Shown piece by piece: positions 48,417 through 57,250 of a stretch of DNA of 64,000 nt. The stretch comes from Rugosimonospora acidiphila. Its GTDB lineage: Bacteria > Actinomycetota > Actinomycetes > Mycobacteriales > Micromonosporaceae. How positions within the stretch are numbered: position 1 is the stretch's first letter; every line of letters begins with the position of its first letter. The notes below the pieces were generated by a model. It saw only the letters and a list, made by a program, of their open reading frames with translations, had not been told where the DNA came from and did not search any database. Where the stretch lies: the NCBI RefSeq assembly GCF_039543385.1, contig NZ_BAABJQ010000036.1, forward strand, positions 1 to 64,000. Direction: 5' to 3'. The position numbers were made by a program, and so were the translations under genes.

Positions 48417-51101
48417 ATGTCGAGTCGTTTCGTGGTCAACGGGGCTTCGCACCAGACGTCGCTGCCGCCGGAGCACAGCCTGTTGCGCCTGCTGCGCGAC
48501 GAGTTGGGGCTGACCGGGACGAAGACCGGCTGCGGCGAGGGTGCCTGCGGCGCCTGCACCGTGCTGGTCGGCCGGCGGGCGGTGCGCTCCTGCGTGACCA
48601 CGCTCGCCGACGCGCGGGACCGCCCGGTCACCACGGTGGAGGGGCTGGCCGAAGGCGGTGTGCCGCACCCGGTGCAGCAGGCCTTCCTCGAACTGAACGC
48701 CTTCCAGTGCGGGTTCTGCACCCCGGGCTGGCTGATGGCCATCGCCGCGCTGTTGGCCCGGACCGACGAGCCGGACGACGCGCAGATCGAGGCCGAGCTG
48801 GCCGGCAACGTCTGCCGGTGCGGCACGTACCCGCGCATCCGGGAGGCGGTGCGCCGGGCCGCCGCCCTGCTGCGCGCGGCCGGCGACGAGGGCGGGGACG
48901 GCGACGAGTACGACGTCCGGCCGCCGGCCGGCGCCGGCGGGATGGCGGCCGACCCGGCCGACCTCGGGGCGGACCTACCGCCCCGGCGGCCCTGGGACCT
49001 GGCCGAGCCGGACGAGCGCGACTTCTTCGCCGTGCTCGGTGACGGCCTCGTCGCGGTGCTGCCGCTGCCCGCCGCCGACGACCCGGATTCGCCCGACGCG
49101 CGCTGGCGCCCGAACCGCAGCGCGTGGGTACACGTCGGCGCGAGCGGGACGGTCACCGCCTTCTCCGGCAAGGTGGAGGGCGGTCAGGGCACCCGGGGCG
49201 CGATGGCCCTGCTGGTGGCGGAGGAGTTGGGGGTGCGGCCGGACCGGGTGCGGGTGGTGCTGGGTGACACCGACGTGTCCCCGTTCGACCTGGGTACCTT
49301 CGGCAGCAGGTCGATGCCGGAGGCGGCGCAGTGCCTGCGGTCCGCCGCCGCCACGGCCCGGCAGGCGCTGTTGAAGGAGATCGGCGCGCCGGCCGGCGAC
49401 CCCGAGCCGGGTGACGACGAGCCGCGTGAGATACGGACGGGTGAGGTCGGCCCGGGTGGGGTCGGACCGGGCGACGCCGGCTGGGGGCCGCTGCTGGCCG
49501 GGGTGCGCCGGGTGGAGATGGTGCCGGCCCAGCAGCCGGTGATCCCGGCCCCGCGCTGGCGGACCGCCGGGCGGCCGGCCCGCAACGCCGCCGGGATCGA
49601 CGTGGTGACCGGAGCCAAGCGCTTCCCGTCGGACCTGACCCGGCCGGGCATGCTGCACGGCCGGGTGCTGCGGCCACCGGCGTACGGGGCCGGCCTCGGC
49701 GCCGTCGACCTGTCCGCGGCCCAGGCCCGGGACGGTGTGATCGCCGTGCGTGAGGACGGGTTCGTCGGGGTCGCCGCGGCCAGCCCGGAGGCGGCCGCCG
49801 AGGCGCTGGCGAGCGTGCGCGCCGAGTGGACGCGGGCGCCGTCGGAGCCGGCCGACCCCACGCCCGCGGGGCTGGCCGCCCACCTGCGGGCCCACCCGCT
49901 CGCGAGCGGCACCGGGTGGGGTGCCGGCTTCCGGCACGAGGCCGGTGACGTGGACGCCGCCCTGGCCGGCTCGGCGCTGGCGCTGCGGGCCACGTACACG
50001 GTGCCCTACATCGCGCACGTACCCATGGAGCCGCGCGCCGCCCTGGCCGAGTGGTCGGACGGCCGGCTGACCGTGTGGCTGGGCACCCAGCGGCCGTTCG
50101 GCGCGCGGGACGCGCTGGCGTCGGCGTTCGGGCTGGAGCCGGCGCAGGTGCGTGTGGTGGTGCCGGACTTCGGTGGCGGCTTCGGCGGCAAGCACTCGCC
50201 CGAGGTGGCCATCGAGGCCGCGCGGCTGGCCCGGGCGGCCGGTGCGCCGGTCAAGGTGCAGTGGACCCGGGCCGAGGAGTTCACCTGGGCGTACTTCCGG
50301 CCGGCCGCCGTGATCGACGTGGCGGGCGGGGTGGACGCCGACGGTACGCTGACCGCCTGGGAGTTCACCAACCTGAACTCCGGTGCCGCCGGCATCGCCA
50401 CCCCGTACCGGGTGCCCGCCCAGCGGATCCGGTACCAGCCGGCCGCCTCCCCGCTGCCCCAGGGCTCGTACCGGGCCCTGGCCGCCACCGCCAACACCTT
50501 CGCCCGCGAATCGCACCTGGACGAACTGGCCCGCCGGGCCGGCGTCGACCCGCTGGAGATGCGCCTGCGTCACCTGGACGACGAGCGGCTGCGCACCGTG
50601 CTGGAGACCGCGGCCACCCGGGCCGGCTGGGACCAGGCCCGGCCGGCCGGTACCGGGCTGGGCATCGCGTGCGGCGTGGAGAAGGGCGGCCGGCTCGCGA
50701 CCTGCGCCCGGGTCCGGGTGGACGAGGACGGCCGCCTAAGGGTGCTGCGGATAGTGGTGGCGTTCGAGTGCGGCGCGATCGTGCACCCGGACAACCTCAC
50801 CAACCAGATCGAGGGCGCCACCGTGATGGGGCTGGGCGGCGCCCTGTACGAGGCGGTGCGCTTCGCCGACGGCGTGATCCTCAACGCCTCGCTGCACGAC
50901 TACCGGGTGCCACGGCTGCCCGACGTACCGCCGATCGAGGTGGTCCTGGTCGACCGGCCGGATCAGCCCTCGGCCGGCGGCGGCGAGGCCCCGATCATCG
51001 GAATCGCGCCGGCCCTCGCGAACGCGATCAGGGACGCGACCGGGGTCCGGCCGCACGATCTGCCGCTGGCGCCCCACGGTGCCCTGGCCCGCCCGTCCTG
51101 A
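48417..51101 (+). CDS. Fused [2Fe-2S]-molybdopterin hydroxylase (isoquinoline 1-oxidoreductase/xanthine dehydrogenase type)
   Basis: 894-residue single-chain enzyme. Residues 1-160 are the small FeS subunit: plant-type [2Fe-2S] cysteines at 39, 44, 47 and 59 (GCGEGACGAC) and the second cluster FQCGFCTPG plus NVCRCGTYPRI. A charged linker follows, then the large molybdenum-cofactor subunit (about 215-890) with GGGFGGKHSPE, PQGSYRALA and catalytic Glu857 in GGGEAPIIG. There is no FAD domain, as in the IorAB and aldehyde-oxidoreductase group, where the two subunits are usually separate proteins. ATG 48417 is immediately preceded by GGAGG. Cofactor maturation genes (XdhC-like) are not nearby. Electron acceptor and substrate unknown. 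Confidence 0.88.
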   Translation: MSSRFVVNGASHQTSLPPEHSLLRLLRDELGLTGTKTGCGEGACGACTVLVGRRAVRSCVTTLADARDRPVTTVEGLAEGGVPHPVQQAFLELNAFQCGFCTPGWLMAIAALLARTDEPDDAQIEAELAGNVCRCGTYPRIREAVRRAAALLRAAGDEGGDGDEYDVRPPAGAGGMAADPADLGADLPPRRPWDLAEPDERDFFAVLGDGLVAVLPLPAADDPDSPDARWRPNRSAWVHVGASGTVTAFSGKVEGGQGTRGAMALLVAEELGVRPDRVRVVLGDTDVSPFDLGTFGSRSMPEAAQCLRSAAATARQALLKEIGAPAGDPEPGDDEPREIRTGEVGPGGVGPGDAGWGPLLAGVRRVEMVPAQQPVIPAPRWRTAGRPARNAAGIDVVTGAKRFPSDLTRPGMLHGRVLRPPAYGAGLGAVDLSAAQARDGVIAVREDGFVGVAAASPEAAAEALASVRAEWTRAPSEPADPTPAGLAAHLRAHPLASGTGWGAGFRHEAGDVDAALAGSALALRATYTVPYIAHVPMEPRAALAEWSDGRLTVWLGTQRPFGARDALASAFGLEPAQVRVVVPDFGGGFGGKHSPEVAIEAARLARAAGAPVKVQWTRAEEFTWAYFRPAAVIDVAGGVDADGTLTAWEFTNLNSGAAGIATPYRVPAQRIRYQPAASPLPQGSYRALAATANTFARESHLDELARRAGVDPLEMRLRHLDDERLRTVLETAATRAGWDQARPAGTGLGIACGVEKGGRLATCARVRVDEDGRLRVLRIVVAFECGAIVHPDNLTNQIEGATVMGLGGALYEAVRFADGVILNASLHDYRVPRLPDVPPIEVVLVDRPDQPSAGGGEAPIIGIAPALANAIRDATGVRPHDLPLAPHGALARPS

Positions 51102-51219
51102 CCTCGGCCAACGGGCGGTCCGGCCGGCGCCGAGGTGACGCGCGGCGGGCCGGCCGGTAATGACCGGATGACCATCAGGTGCCTGATTCGCGACTCTCGT
51201 CACGGTACGGCGGGGCGGC

Positions 51220-51225
51220 TAGCCT
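51220..51225 (+). promoter_or_regulatory. -10 hexamer of ppk2
   Basis: TAGCCT, seven bases before ATG 51233, with no ribosome binding site. Confidence 0.45.
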
Positions 51226-51232
51226 GGTGGTC

Positions 51233-52240
51233 ATGGCTCACCCCGTACCACCCGACGCCGACGGCGTCCCTCGGGCCAACGGCGCGCTCCCGACGGTGGG
51301 CGCGGCGCGGGTTCCGGCGCCCCGGCACCCCGGCGCGGAGCTGCTGCTGGAGCGGCTGTCCGAGTACGAGGTCCGGGACGACGACGATGACGACCCGATC
51401 CTCGTCGACCACGACGGCAACCCGGTGGACACCTGGCGGGAGGGCTACCCGTACCAGGAGCGGATCGGCCGGCCGGAATATGAGCGGGAGAAGCGGCTGC
51501 TCCAGATCGAGCTGCTCAAGCTGCAGAACTGGATGAAGGCCTCGGGGGAGCGGCTGCTGGTGCTGTTCGAGGGGCGCGACGCGGCCGGCAAGGGCGGCAC
51601 CATCAAGCGGTTCATGGAGCACCTCAACCCGCGCGGCGCCCGGGTGGTGGCGCTGGAGAAGCCGAGCGAGCGGGAGTCCACGCAGTGGTACTTCCAGCGC
51701 TACATGGCGCACCTGCCGGCCGCCGGGGAGATCGTGCTGTTCGACCGGTCGTGGTACAACCGGGCCGGCGTCGAGCGGGTGATGGGCTACTGCACCCGCA
51801 CCGAGTACTTGGAGTTCATGCGCCAGGCGCCCGAGCTGGAGCGGATGCTGGTGCGCTCCGGGATCCACCTGGTGAAGTTCTGGTTCTCGGTGTCCCGGCG
51901 CGAGCAGCAGACCCGGTTCGTGATCCGCCAGATCGACCCGGTCCGGCAGTGGAAGCTCTCGCCCACGGACCTGGCGTCGCTGGACCGGTGGGGGGATTAC
52001 ACCGAGGCGAAGGAGGCGATGTTCTTCTACACGGACACCGCCGACGCGCCCTGGACGGTCATCAAGAGCAACGACAAGAAGCGCGGCCGGCTTTCGGCCA
52101 TGCGCCACGTGTTGAACCAGTTCGACTACGACAGCAAGGACGTCGAGCTGGTCGGCACGCCCGATCCGCTGCTGGTCGGTCGCGCGTCGCAGCTGTTCGA
52201 GGTCGACGAGCGGCCCGGTCAGCAGTTCCCGCAGCTGTAG
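51233..52240 (+). CDS. ppk2: Polyphosphate kinase 2
   Basis: 335-residue PPK2 enzyme, which uses polyphosphate to phosphorylate nucleotides. Walker A FEGRDAAGKGGT near 112-123, Walker B and lid region IVLFDRSWYNRAGVERVMG, then KFWFSVSRREQQTRF. The core matches class I PPK2 (about 270 residues); the first 65 residues are an acidic, disordered extension containing six consecutive aspartates. ATG 51233 is seven bases after TAGCCT, so leaderless translation is likely; the longer frame from 51179 is less supported. It is convergent with ltrA. Confidence 0.92.
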   Translation: MAHPVPPDADGVPRANGALPTVGAARVPAPRHPGAELLLERLSEYEVRDDDDDDPILVDHDGNPVDTWREGYPYQERIGRPEYEREKRLLQIELLKLQNWMKASGERLLVLFEGRDAAGKGGTIKRFMEHLNPRGARVVALEKPSERESTQWYFQRYMAHLPAAGEIVLFDRSWYNRAGVERVMGYCTRTEYLEFMRQAPELERMLVRSGIHLVKFWFSVSRREQQTRFVIRQIDPVRQWKLSPTDLASLDRWGDYTEAKEAMFFYTDTADAPWTVIKSNDKKRGRLSAMRHVLNQFDYDSKDVELVGTPDPLLVGRASQLFEVDERPGQQFPQL

Positions 52241-52301
52241 GCCGGCGCGGCCGCTCGGCCCGGCCCGATCGCCCCGACCGGCGTGGCCCGCGCGTCGGGC
52301 C

Positions 52302-52337
52302 GGGCCGCCCCGCTGCGCCGGGCCGCCCCGCTGCGCC
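52302..52337 (+). repeat. Exact tandem duplication of an 18-mer
   Basis: GGGCCGCCCCGCTGCGCC occurs twice back to back in the 126-bp gap between ppk2 and ltrA, followed by further degenerate GC-rich repeats to about 52365. No coding function is seen. Confidence 0.8.
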
Positions 52338-52366
52338 GCGCCGCCGCGCCGCAGCGCACCGCCGCG

Positions 52367-53644
52367 CTATCGCCCGGGCACGTCGCCGTCGTCGTCTCCC
52401 GCCCCGGGCTCGGGCCCCGGCCGGGAGACGGGCTCGGTGAACCATTTGCGCGCGCGGACCCGGTCGGACACCGTGATGCCCAGCAGGATCGCGGCGACGA
52501 CCACCGCCACGCCCAGCGGCGGCAGCGGTATCGCCAGCGGGCTGGCCGCGATCAGCACGCCGAGCCCCACCGCCCGGGCCGTGGCGAACCGGTTGAACAC
52601 CTCGAGCTCGAAGAGGATCCGCCCGGCCATGAACAGGGCCGGGCCGCCGAAGATGGCGCCGTACCAGCCGCTGGGCGGCGTACCGCCCGGGTCGAGGATC
52701 ACCACCTCCAGGCCGGCCGACATGGTGACCACCCCGGTCACCATGATCAGATGGGTCAGCGGGGTCCACCGCACCGACCGGCTGGGATGGCGGGTGATCT
52801 CGGACTCCAGCACCGCGCCGGCCCGGAACACGTAGATCTGCCAGAGCAGCACGGCGGAGGCGAACACGAGCAGGAAACCGGCGGTGCGCCCCCAGGTCGG
52901 CGCGCTGTGGCTGTAGCGCAGCGTGGCGACGAGGATCATGTCGCCGACCGCCAGGATCATGATCTGCTGGTACCGCTCGCCGAGGTGCTCGCTGGCGTTG
53001 TCGTAGTGCTCCCGGGGTATCCGGCCGATCCGGGGCGTCGGGTAGCGCGCCCAGCCCGACCAGTAGTCGATGGCCAGCGCGACGCCCCACAGCACCACGC
53101 GCCGGTCACCGTGCAGGAGCCCGCCGAGCAGCCAGGGCGTGGCCGACACGCCGAACCAGAACAGGAAGCGCACGACCCGGTCGCGGGGCTCGCGGTCGCG
53201 CGACGTGGCAGTGAGCACCACGCCCCGCCCGATGTTCACCGCCACGTACGCGGCGGCGAAGAACAGCCCGTGCTTGCCGAACGCCCCCGGCGCCGCGACC
53301 GTCGCCAGGACGGTGCCCAGCATGATCCCGGTGAGCACGACCTGGACCGGGAGACGCTGCGGATCGAAGAAGTCCGTGAGCAGCGTGGTGATCGACCAGA
53401 GCCACCAGAGGGCGAACAGCGGCACGATCGCCTTGACGGCACCGGCCCAGCGGAGGTCGTGCGAGAAATCCATCGAGGTCAGCGCGAGGAACGCGACGAA
53501 GACCACGTCGAAGAACAGCTCCAGCAGGGTTGCCCGCTGCGGCCCGCCACGACGGCGCACCAGCACCGTCGCCGTGCCGCCGGGCGTCATCGGGGCGCCG
53601 CCCCGCCCCGGCGGCGGCGCCGCGGGGCGGTCGTGGCCGGACAC
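52367..53644 (-). CDS. ltrA: Low temperature requirement protein A (LtrA) family membrane protein
   Basis: 425-residue polytopic membrane protein with about eleven to twelve helices. The LtrA start motif RRGGPQRATLLELFFDVVFV is clear, followed by ALWWLWSITTLLTDFF and the conserved cytoplasmic HLGERYQQIMILAVGDMI. The biochemical role of LtrA proteins is not established; the name comes from a Listeria growth phenotype at low temperature. GTG 53644 has TACCGT (minus strand) five bases upstream, possibly leaderless. Basic, Pro/Gly-rich N- and C-terminal tails are probably disordered. Confidence 0.88.
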   Translation of the reverse strand: MSGHDRPAAPPPGRGGAPMTPGGTATVLVRRRGGPQRATLLELFFDVVFVAFLALTSMDFSHDLRWAGAVKAIVPLFALWWLWSITTLLTDFFDPQRLPVQVVLTGIMLGTVLATVAAPGAFGKHGLFFAAAYVAVNIGRGVVLTATSRDREPRDRVVRFLFWFGVSATPWLLGGLLHGDRRVVLWGVALAIDYWSGWARYPTPRIGRIPREHYDNASEHLGERYQQIMILAVGDMILVATLRYSHSAPTWGRTAGFLLVFASAVLLWQIYVFRAGAVLESEITRHPSRSVRWTPLTHLIMVTGVVTMSAGLEVVILDPGGTPPSGWYGAIFGGPALFMAGRILFELEVFNRFATARAVGLGVLIAASPLAIPLPPLGVAVVVAAILLGITVSDRVRARKWFTEPVSRPGPEPGAGDDDGDVPGR

Positions 53645-53782
53645 ACCTCACGGTACGCAGATCCGCACTCGGGCCGGCGAAAAACCGGTCACCGCCGCCC
53701 GCCGCGCGTCTTGTCCCCCGGGGGAGCGCAGCCGGAGCCGGGGTGTGGCGCGGGCGGGCACGCCCGCCGTTCGTGGGTGGGC

Positions 53783-53788
53783 GATACT
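53783..53788 (+). promoter_or_regulatory. -10 hexamer of the GNAT gene at 53796
   Basis: GATACT, seven bases before the ATG, with no ribosome binding site. Confidence 0.45.
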
Positions 53789-53795
53789 GGCCGCC

Positions 53796-54311
53796 ATGTC
53801 GATCGTGGTGCGCCCGGCGACCGCGGCGGATGCCGCCGGCCGGGCTCGACTGTGGCGTGACAGCGGCCGGTTCTTCGCCAGCCTGGATCCGGAGGCCGCC
53901 CAGGAGCCGGACCCCGAGGGGCTGGTGGAGTGGATGGCCGAGATCTACCGGAGGTGGGCCGAGGACCCGACCGTGCTGGCGCTGATCGCCGAGGTGGACG
54001 GTGAGATCGCCGGGGCGCTGACCGCCCGGGTGTCTGAGCCGTTGCCGCTGGCGTCCCGGCAGGTGCAGCGCGACTTCGGCCGGCGCCGGGTGCACATCGA
54101 CGCGCTGACCGTCGCCGAGCCGCACCGGCGGTCGGGGGTGGGTACCGCGCTGATGGCCGAGGCCGAGCGGTGGGCGCTCGATCGGGGCGCCGAGGTGATC
54201 ACTCTGGAGACCAACCTCGACAACCCGACCTCCGTGCCGTTCTACGAGCGGCGGATGGGCTACGCCCGGCACGAGGTCGTCTTCCGTAAGACGCTGCGCC
54301 CCGCCGGGTAG
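53796..54311 (+). CDS. GNAT family N-acetyltransferase
   Basis: 171-residue acetyltransferase. Motif A is VAEPHRRSGVGTALMAEAER, binding acetyl-CoA, and motif B is NLDNPTSVPFYERRMGYARHEVVF. The N-terminus MSIVVRPATAADAAG is standard for the family. ATG 53796 is seven bases after GATACT. It is divergent from ltrA and convergent with the small protein at 54391. Substrate not predictable. Confidence 0.88.
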   Translation: MSIVVRPATAADAAGRARLWRDSGRFFASLDPEAAQEPDPEGLVEWMAEIYRRWAEDPTVLALIAEVDGEIAGALTARVSEPLPLASRQVQRDFGRRRVHIDALTVAEPHRRSGVGTALMAEAERWALDRGAEVITLETNLDNPTSVPFYERRMGYARHEVVFRKTLRPAG

Positions 54312-54390
54312 CGGCGCCGCGCGGCGGGCGGCACCGGGCGATTCGGTGGCACCGGCGATCTCGCTGGCGGCCTCCCGGCCGGCCGCCCCG

Positions 54391-54591
54391 CTAACCGTTG
54401 GCCCGGGCCTGCTCGATCTCCTGCTCCGACAGGTCGTTGGGGCTGACGAAGCGGGCCATCCGCCACCGCCTGTCCACCGGGCAGCGCAGCAGCCGGGCCG
54501 AGCCCAGGTGCAGGGACAGGAACATCCTGGCACCGATGCCCTCGACGAACAGGTGCCCGTCCGCGCAGCGCAGGATGCGTTCGAATGCCAT
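54391..54591 (-). CDS. Small conserved-looking hypothetical protein
   Basis: 66 residues, no membrane segment. The sequence ILRCADGHLFVEGIGARMF and later RLLRCPVDRRWRMARFV contain two CP/CA-type cysteines and an even spread of basic and hydrophobic residues. Good AGGAGAG ribosome binding site upstream of ATG 54591. It lies just downstream of the ABC-2 permease gene on the same strand (27 bp gap), so it is probably the last gene of that operon. Function unknown; the paired Cys might bind metal. Confidence 0.65.
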   Translation of the reverse strand: MAFERILRCADGHLFVEGIGARMFLSLHLGSARLLRCPVDRRWRMARFVSPNDLSEQEIEQARANG

Positions 54592-54618
54592 GACGCTCTC
54601 TCCTCTTGGGGGATGGGT

Positions 54619-55437
54619 TCAGGACTCCAGCACGGCCTCGGGCCGGAACCCACGGGCGACGGCCGCGACGCTCCCGGCGGCGATGGCGGCGGTGGCCAGC
54701 CCGGCGGTGAGCAGGAACGTGGTCGGCCCGAGCCCGGCGCCGGTGGACATGGTGAGGAACACGCCGAGGGCGGGCAGGAGGGCCAGTCCGTTGCCCAGGC
54801 CTCCGCCGTTGACCAACGCGGAGGTCTTGCCCAGCTGGGCGAGGCGGGGGAACAGCAAGTTGACCATGAGGGACAGCCCGGCCCCGGCCCAGGCGGCCAG
54901 CAGCGGCAGGATCAGCGCCACGGCCAGGTACGCCCCGGACACCGTGGCGCTGTCCCGGCTGGCCAGCACGGTGAGCGCCACGGCCAGAGCACCCAGGGCG
55001 GTCATGGCCGCCCACAGCGTGGTGGCCAGCCCGGCCGCCACGCTCAGCAGTGCCGTGGCGATGGCGGCCGGGGAGTGCGGTGTGGCCAGCAACTCCTCGA
55101 GCCCGCCGCGGCTGGCCTCGCCGCCGACCAGATTGCGGATGATCGAGGCCACTCCGATGGCGGAGAACAACGCGACGAGCCCGGGAGCGATCATCAGCAC
55201 GATGCTGACGGCCAGCGTGCCGGCGTGGGTGCCGTACCGCAGCCCGAAGCCGCCGATGCGGTCGACGCCGTTCACGCCGGCCCCGCCGGTCACCGTGGGC
55301 AGCACGATGGTCAGCGCGGTGGTCGCCGCGAAGGGGATCAGGGCCAAGGCCAGGTAGCGCAGCCGCTCCCGACGAAGTCGCCACAGCAGCGCGCCGAGCA
55401 GCGCACCCGTCCGGCCCGGCTCCGGCTCAGCCGGCAT
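54619..55437 (-). CDS. ABC-2 type exporter permease
   Basis: 272-residue membrane protein with about six helices. It opens with a cytoplasmic LLWRLRRERLRYLALALIPF, and has the ABC-2 segment GGEASRGGLEELLATPHSP between the second and third helices. ATG 55437 lies inside the ATPase 3' end (11-bp overlap), so the two are cotranslated. Cargo unknown. Confidence 0.87.
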   Translation of the reverse strand: MPAEPEPGRTGALLGALLWRLRRERLRYLALALIPFAATTALTIVLPTVTGGAGVNGVDRIGGFGLRYGTHAGTLAVSIVLMIAPGLVALFSAIGVASIIRNLVGGEASRGGLEELLATPHSPAAIATALLSVAAGLATTLWAAMTALGALAVALTVLASRDSATVSGAYLAVALILPLLAAWAGAGLSLMVNLLFPRLAQLGKTSALVNGGGLGNGLALLPALGVFLTMSTGAGLGPTTFLLTAGLATAAIAAGSVAAVARGFRPEAVLES

Positions 55438-56350
55438 CGGCGCTCGCCCCTTCCTGGAGGTGCAGGTAGACGTCCTCGAGCGCGTTGCCGGCCGGGGTGA
55501 CCTCGCGGATGCCGACACCGGCCCTGACCAGATCGGCGACGAGAGTCTCGACGGTGTCCTCGTCGGGTACGTCGACCAGCAGCCGGTCGTGGGTGGCCGG
55601 CTCGGCGGGGTAGCCCAGCCGGCGCAGGGCTCCGGCCAGGTCACCCGTGCCGCGCAGCCGCAGCCGGTACCCGTGGCCCACCAACTGCTCCCGCAGGGTG
55701 GACGGGGCGCCCCGGGCGGCGACCCGGCCCCGGTGCAGGACGGTGACGTCGTCGGCGAGATCGCTCGCCTCGGCGAGTTCGTGGGTGGACACCAGGATCG
55801 TGTGCCCGGCGGCGGCCAGGCCGCGCAGCTGGTCGCGGAGCCGGGCGGCGACCGCCGGATCGACCGCGGCGGTGGGCTCGTCCAGTAGCAGCACCGGTGG
55901 CTCGGCGAGCAGCGCCTTGGCGAGCCCGACGCGCTGGGTCTGCCCGCGGCTGAGGGTGTCGGCGCGCTGGTCGGCGATCGATCCCAGGTCGAGCAGGTCG
56001 ATGACCTCGCGCACGCGGCGGTCGCGGTCGGCGGCGGGCAGGGCCAGGACGCGGGTCCAGTACCGCAGGTTGTCGGCCGCGGACAGCCGCGGGGCCAGCG
56101 CGGGGCGGTGGGCGGCGACGCCGACCAGCCGCTTGGCCTCTGGCCGGGCGTGTGGGTCCCGGCCCTGGATGAGCACCCGGCCGCGGCTGGGTGGCAGGAC
56201 CCCGGCCAGCACCCGGAACAGCGTGGTCTTCCCCGCGCCGTTGGGACCGAGCAGCAGGTGCAGGCCGGGACCGAAGTCGAGGTCGACGCCGTGCAGCACG
56301 GTCCGCCCACGGTAGCCGGCGTGCAGGTCGACCCCACTCAGTACAGACAC
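55427..56350 (-). CDS. ABC exporter ATP-binding protein
   Basis: 307-residue ATPase: Walker A GPNGAGKTT near 36-44, signature TLSRGQTQRVGLAKAL, Walker B VLLLDEPTAAVDP and switch His in VSTHELAEASD. The C-terminal 80 residues form the ABC-2-associated extension. GTG 56350 is the start. Operon order is ATPase, permease, small 66-residue protein. Confidence 0.92.
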   Translation of the reverse strand: MSVLSGVDLHAGYRGRTVLHGVDLDFGPGLHLLLGPNGAGKTTLFRVLAGVLPPSRGRVLIQGRDPHARPEAKRLVGVAAHRPALAPRLSAADNLRYWTRVLALPAADRDRRVREVIDLLDLGSIADQRADTLSRGQTQRVGLAKALLAEPPVLLLDEPTAAVDPAVAARLRDQLRGLAAAGHTILVSTHELAEASDLADDVTVLHRGRVAARGAPSTLREQLVGHGYRLRLRGTGDLAGALRRLGYPAEPATHDRLLVDVPDEDTVETLVADLVRAGVGIREVTPAGNALEDVYLHLQEGASADAG

Positions 56351-56454
56351 GCCGTCCCTACCGCATCACCGAAACGCGCCGCGAATGTTTCGCGGAAAAT
56401 TCACGCTAGCACTGCCTCGATAGGCGACAGGGTGGCCCCCGCTGGCGATCGCGG

Positions 56455-57060
56455 TCAGCCGGTCGGCGGCCGATCGCCGGGCGTGGGGGAGTCGCCCGCA
56501 CCGGCGCGGCGCAGGTCGACCTCGACCTCCACCGACACCTCGTCGCGCAGCTTGAGCGCGCCGAGGAAGGCCGAGTACGGCTTGATGCCGTACGCCGACT
56601 GGATGACGGAGGCCACCGCCCGGTACCGGTCGTCGCCGGTGGCGCTGACGTCCAGGCGCAGCGGCCGGGCGACGCCGCGCAGGGTCAGCTCGCCGTCGAT
56701 CGTGCCGCCGTCACCGGCCGGGTCGCCGGGCTCGGACGGCCGCACCGTGACGGATTCGAACCCGGCCTGCCCGCCACCGAGCAGCCGCCGTGCGGTGTCC
56801 TCGATGTCCTGGCGGTCCGCCGGCGTCAGCGGCCTGGCCCCGCCGGTGGCCTCCCGCACCGTGAGCGAGTCGAGGTCGATCGAGGCGGTGACGTGCGCGG
56901 CGGCGAGGTCACCGGCGGGCAGGTCGATGCGCGCCGACCACCGGGTGGCCTCGATGGTCAGGTCGTGCCCGGCGCGGGCGGCGAACCCCTCGCGGCGGGT
57001 ACGCAGCAGCAGCGACCCCGTCTCCGGGCCGCACCGCACCGACCGCGCCGCCTCCGGCAT
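56455..57060 (-). CDS. YceI-family lipocalin-like protein
   Basis: 201 residues, no signal peptide, so cytoplasmic. The YceI beta-barrel blocks are visible: GHDLTIEATRWSARID, ASIDLDSLTVREATGG, FESVTVRPSEPG, GELTLRGVARPLRLDV and YGIKPYSAFLGALKLRDEVSVEV. YceI proteins bind isoprenoid or amphipathic ligands. ATG 57060 is preferred over GTG 57066 because TACGGT (minus, 57067-57072) ends six bases upstream, in leaderless geometry. That hexamer belongs to a repeated unit. Confidence 0.85.
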   Translation of the reverse strand: MPEAARSVRCGPETGSLLLRTRREGFAARAGHDLTIEATRWSARIDLPAGDLAAAHVTASIDLDSLTVREATGGARPLTPADRQDIEDTARRLLGGGQAGFESVTVRPSEPGDPAGDGGTIDGELTLRGVARPLRLDVSATGDDRYRAVASVIQSAYGIKPYSAFLGALKLRDEVSVEVEVDLRRAGAGDSPTPGDRPPTG

Positions 57061-57067
57061 ACCCACA

Positions 57068-57122
57068 CCGTAGGCGGATCCGCCGGCTCCGTAGGCGTTT
57101 CGGCCTCCGTAGGCGTTTCCGC
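57068..57122 (-). repeat. Tandem repeat upstream of the YceI gene
   Basis: CTCCGTAGGCGTTTCGGC (57087-57104) is followed directly by a copy differing at one base (57105-57122), and a partial copy CCGTAGGCG lies at 57068-57076. On the minus strand each unit contains GCCTACGG, so the presumed -10 TACGGT is one of three repeated near-copies. Confidence 0.75.
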
Positions 57123-57250
57123 CGCACGGCGGGGTCAGGCTGGCCGATCCGGGCAGGCGTCGAGAGTGGCGTCGGCCACCGCCGCGTGGTGCCGGACGTC
57201 CTCGGGGCCGCCGCCCAGCCGGTCCCCGGTCCAGTCGCGCCCGCCGCCGT

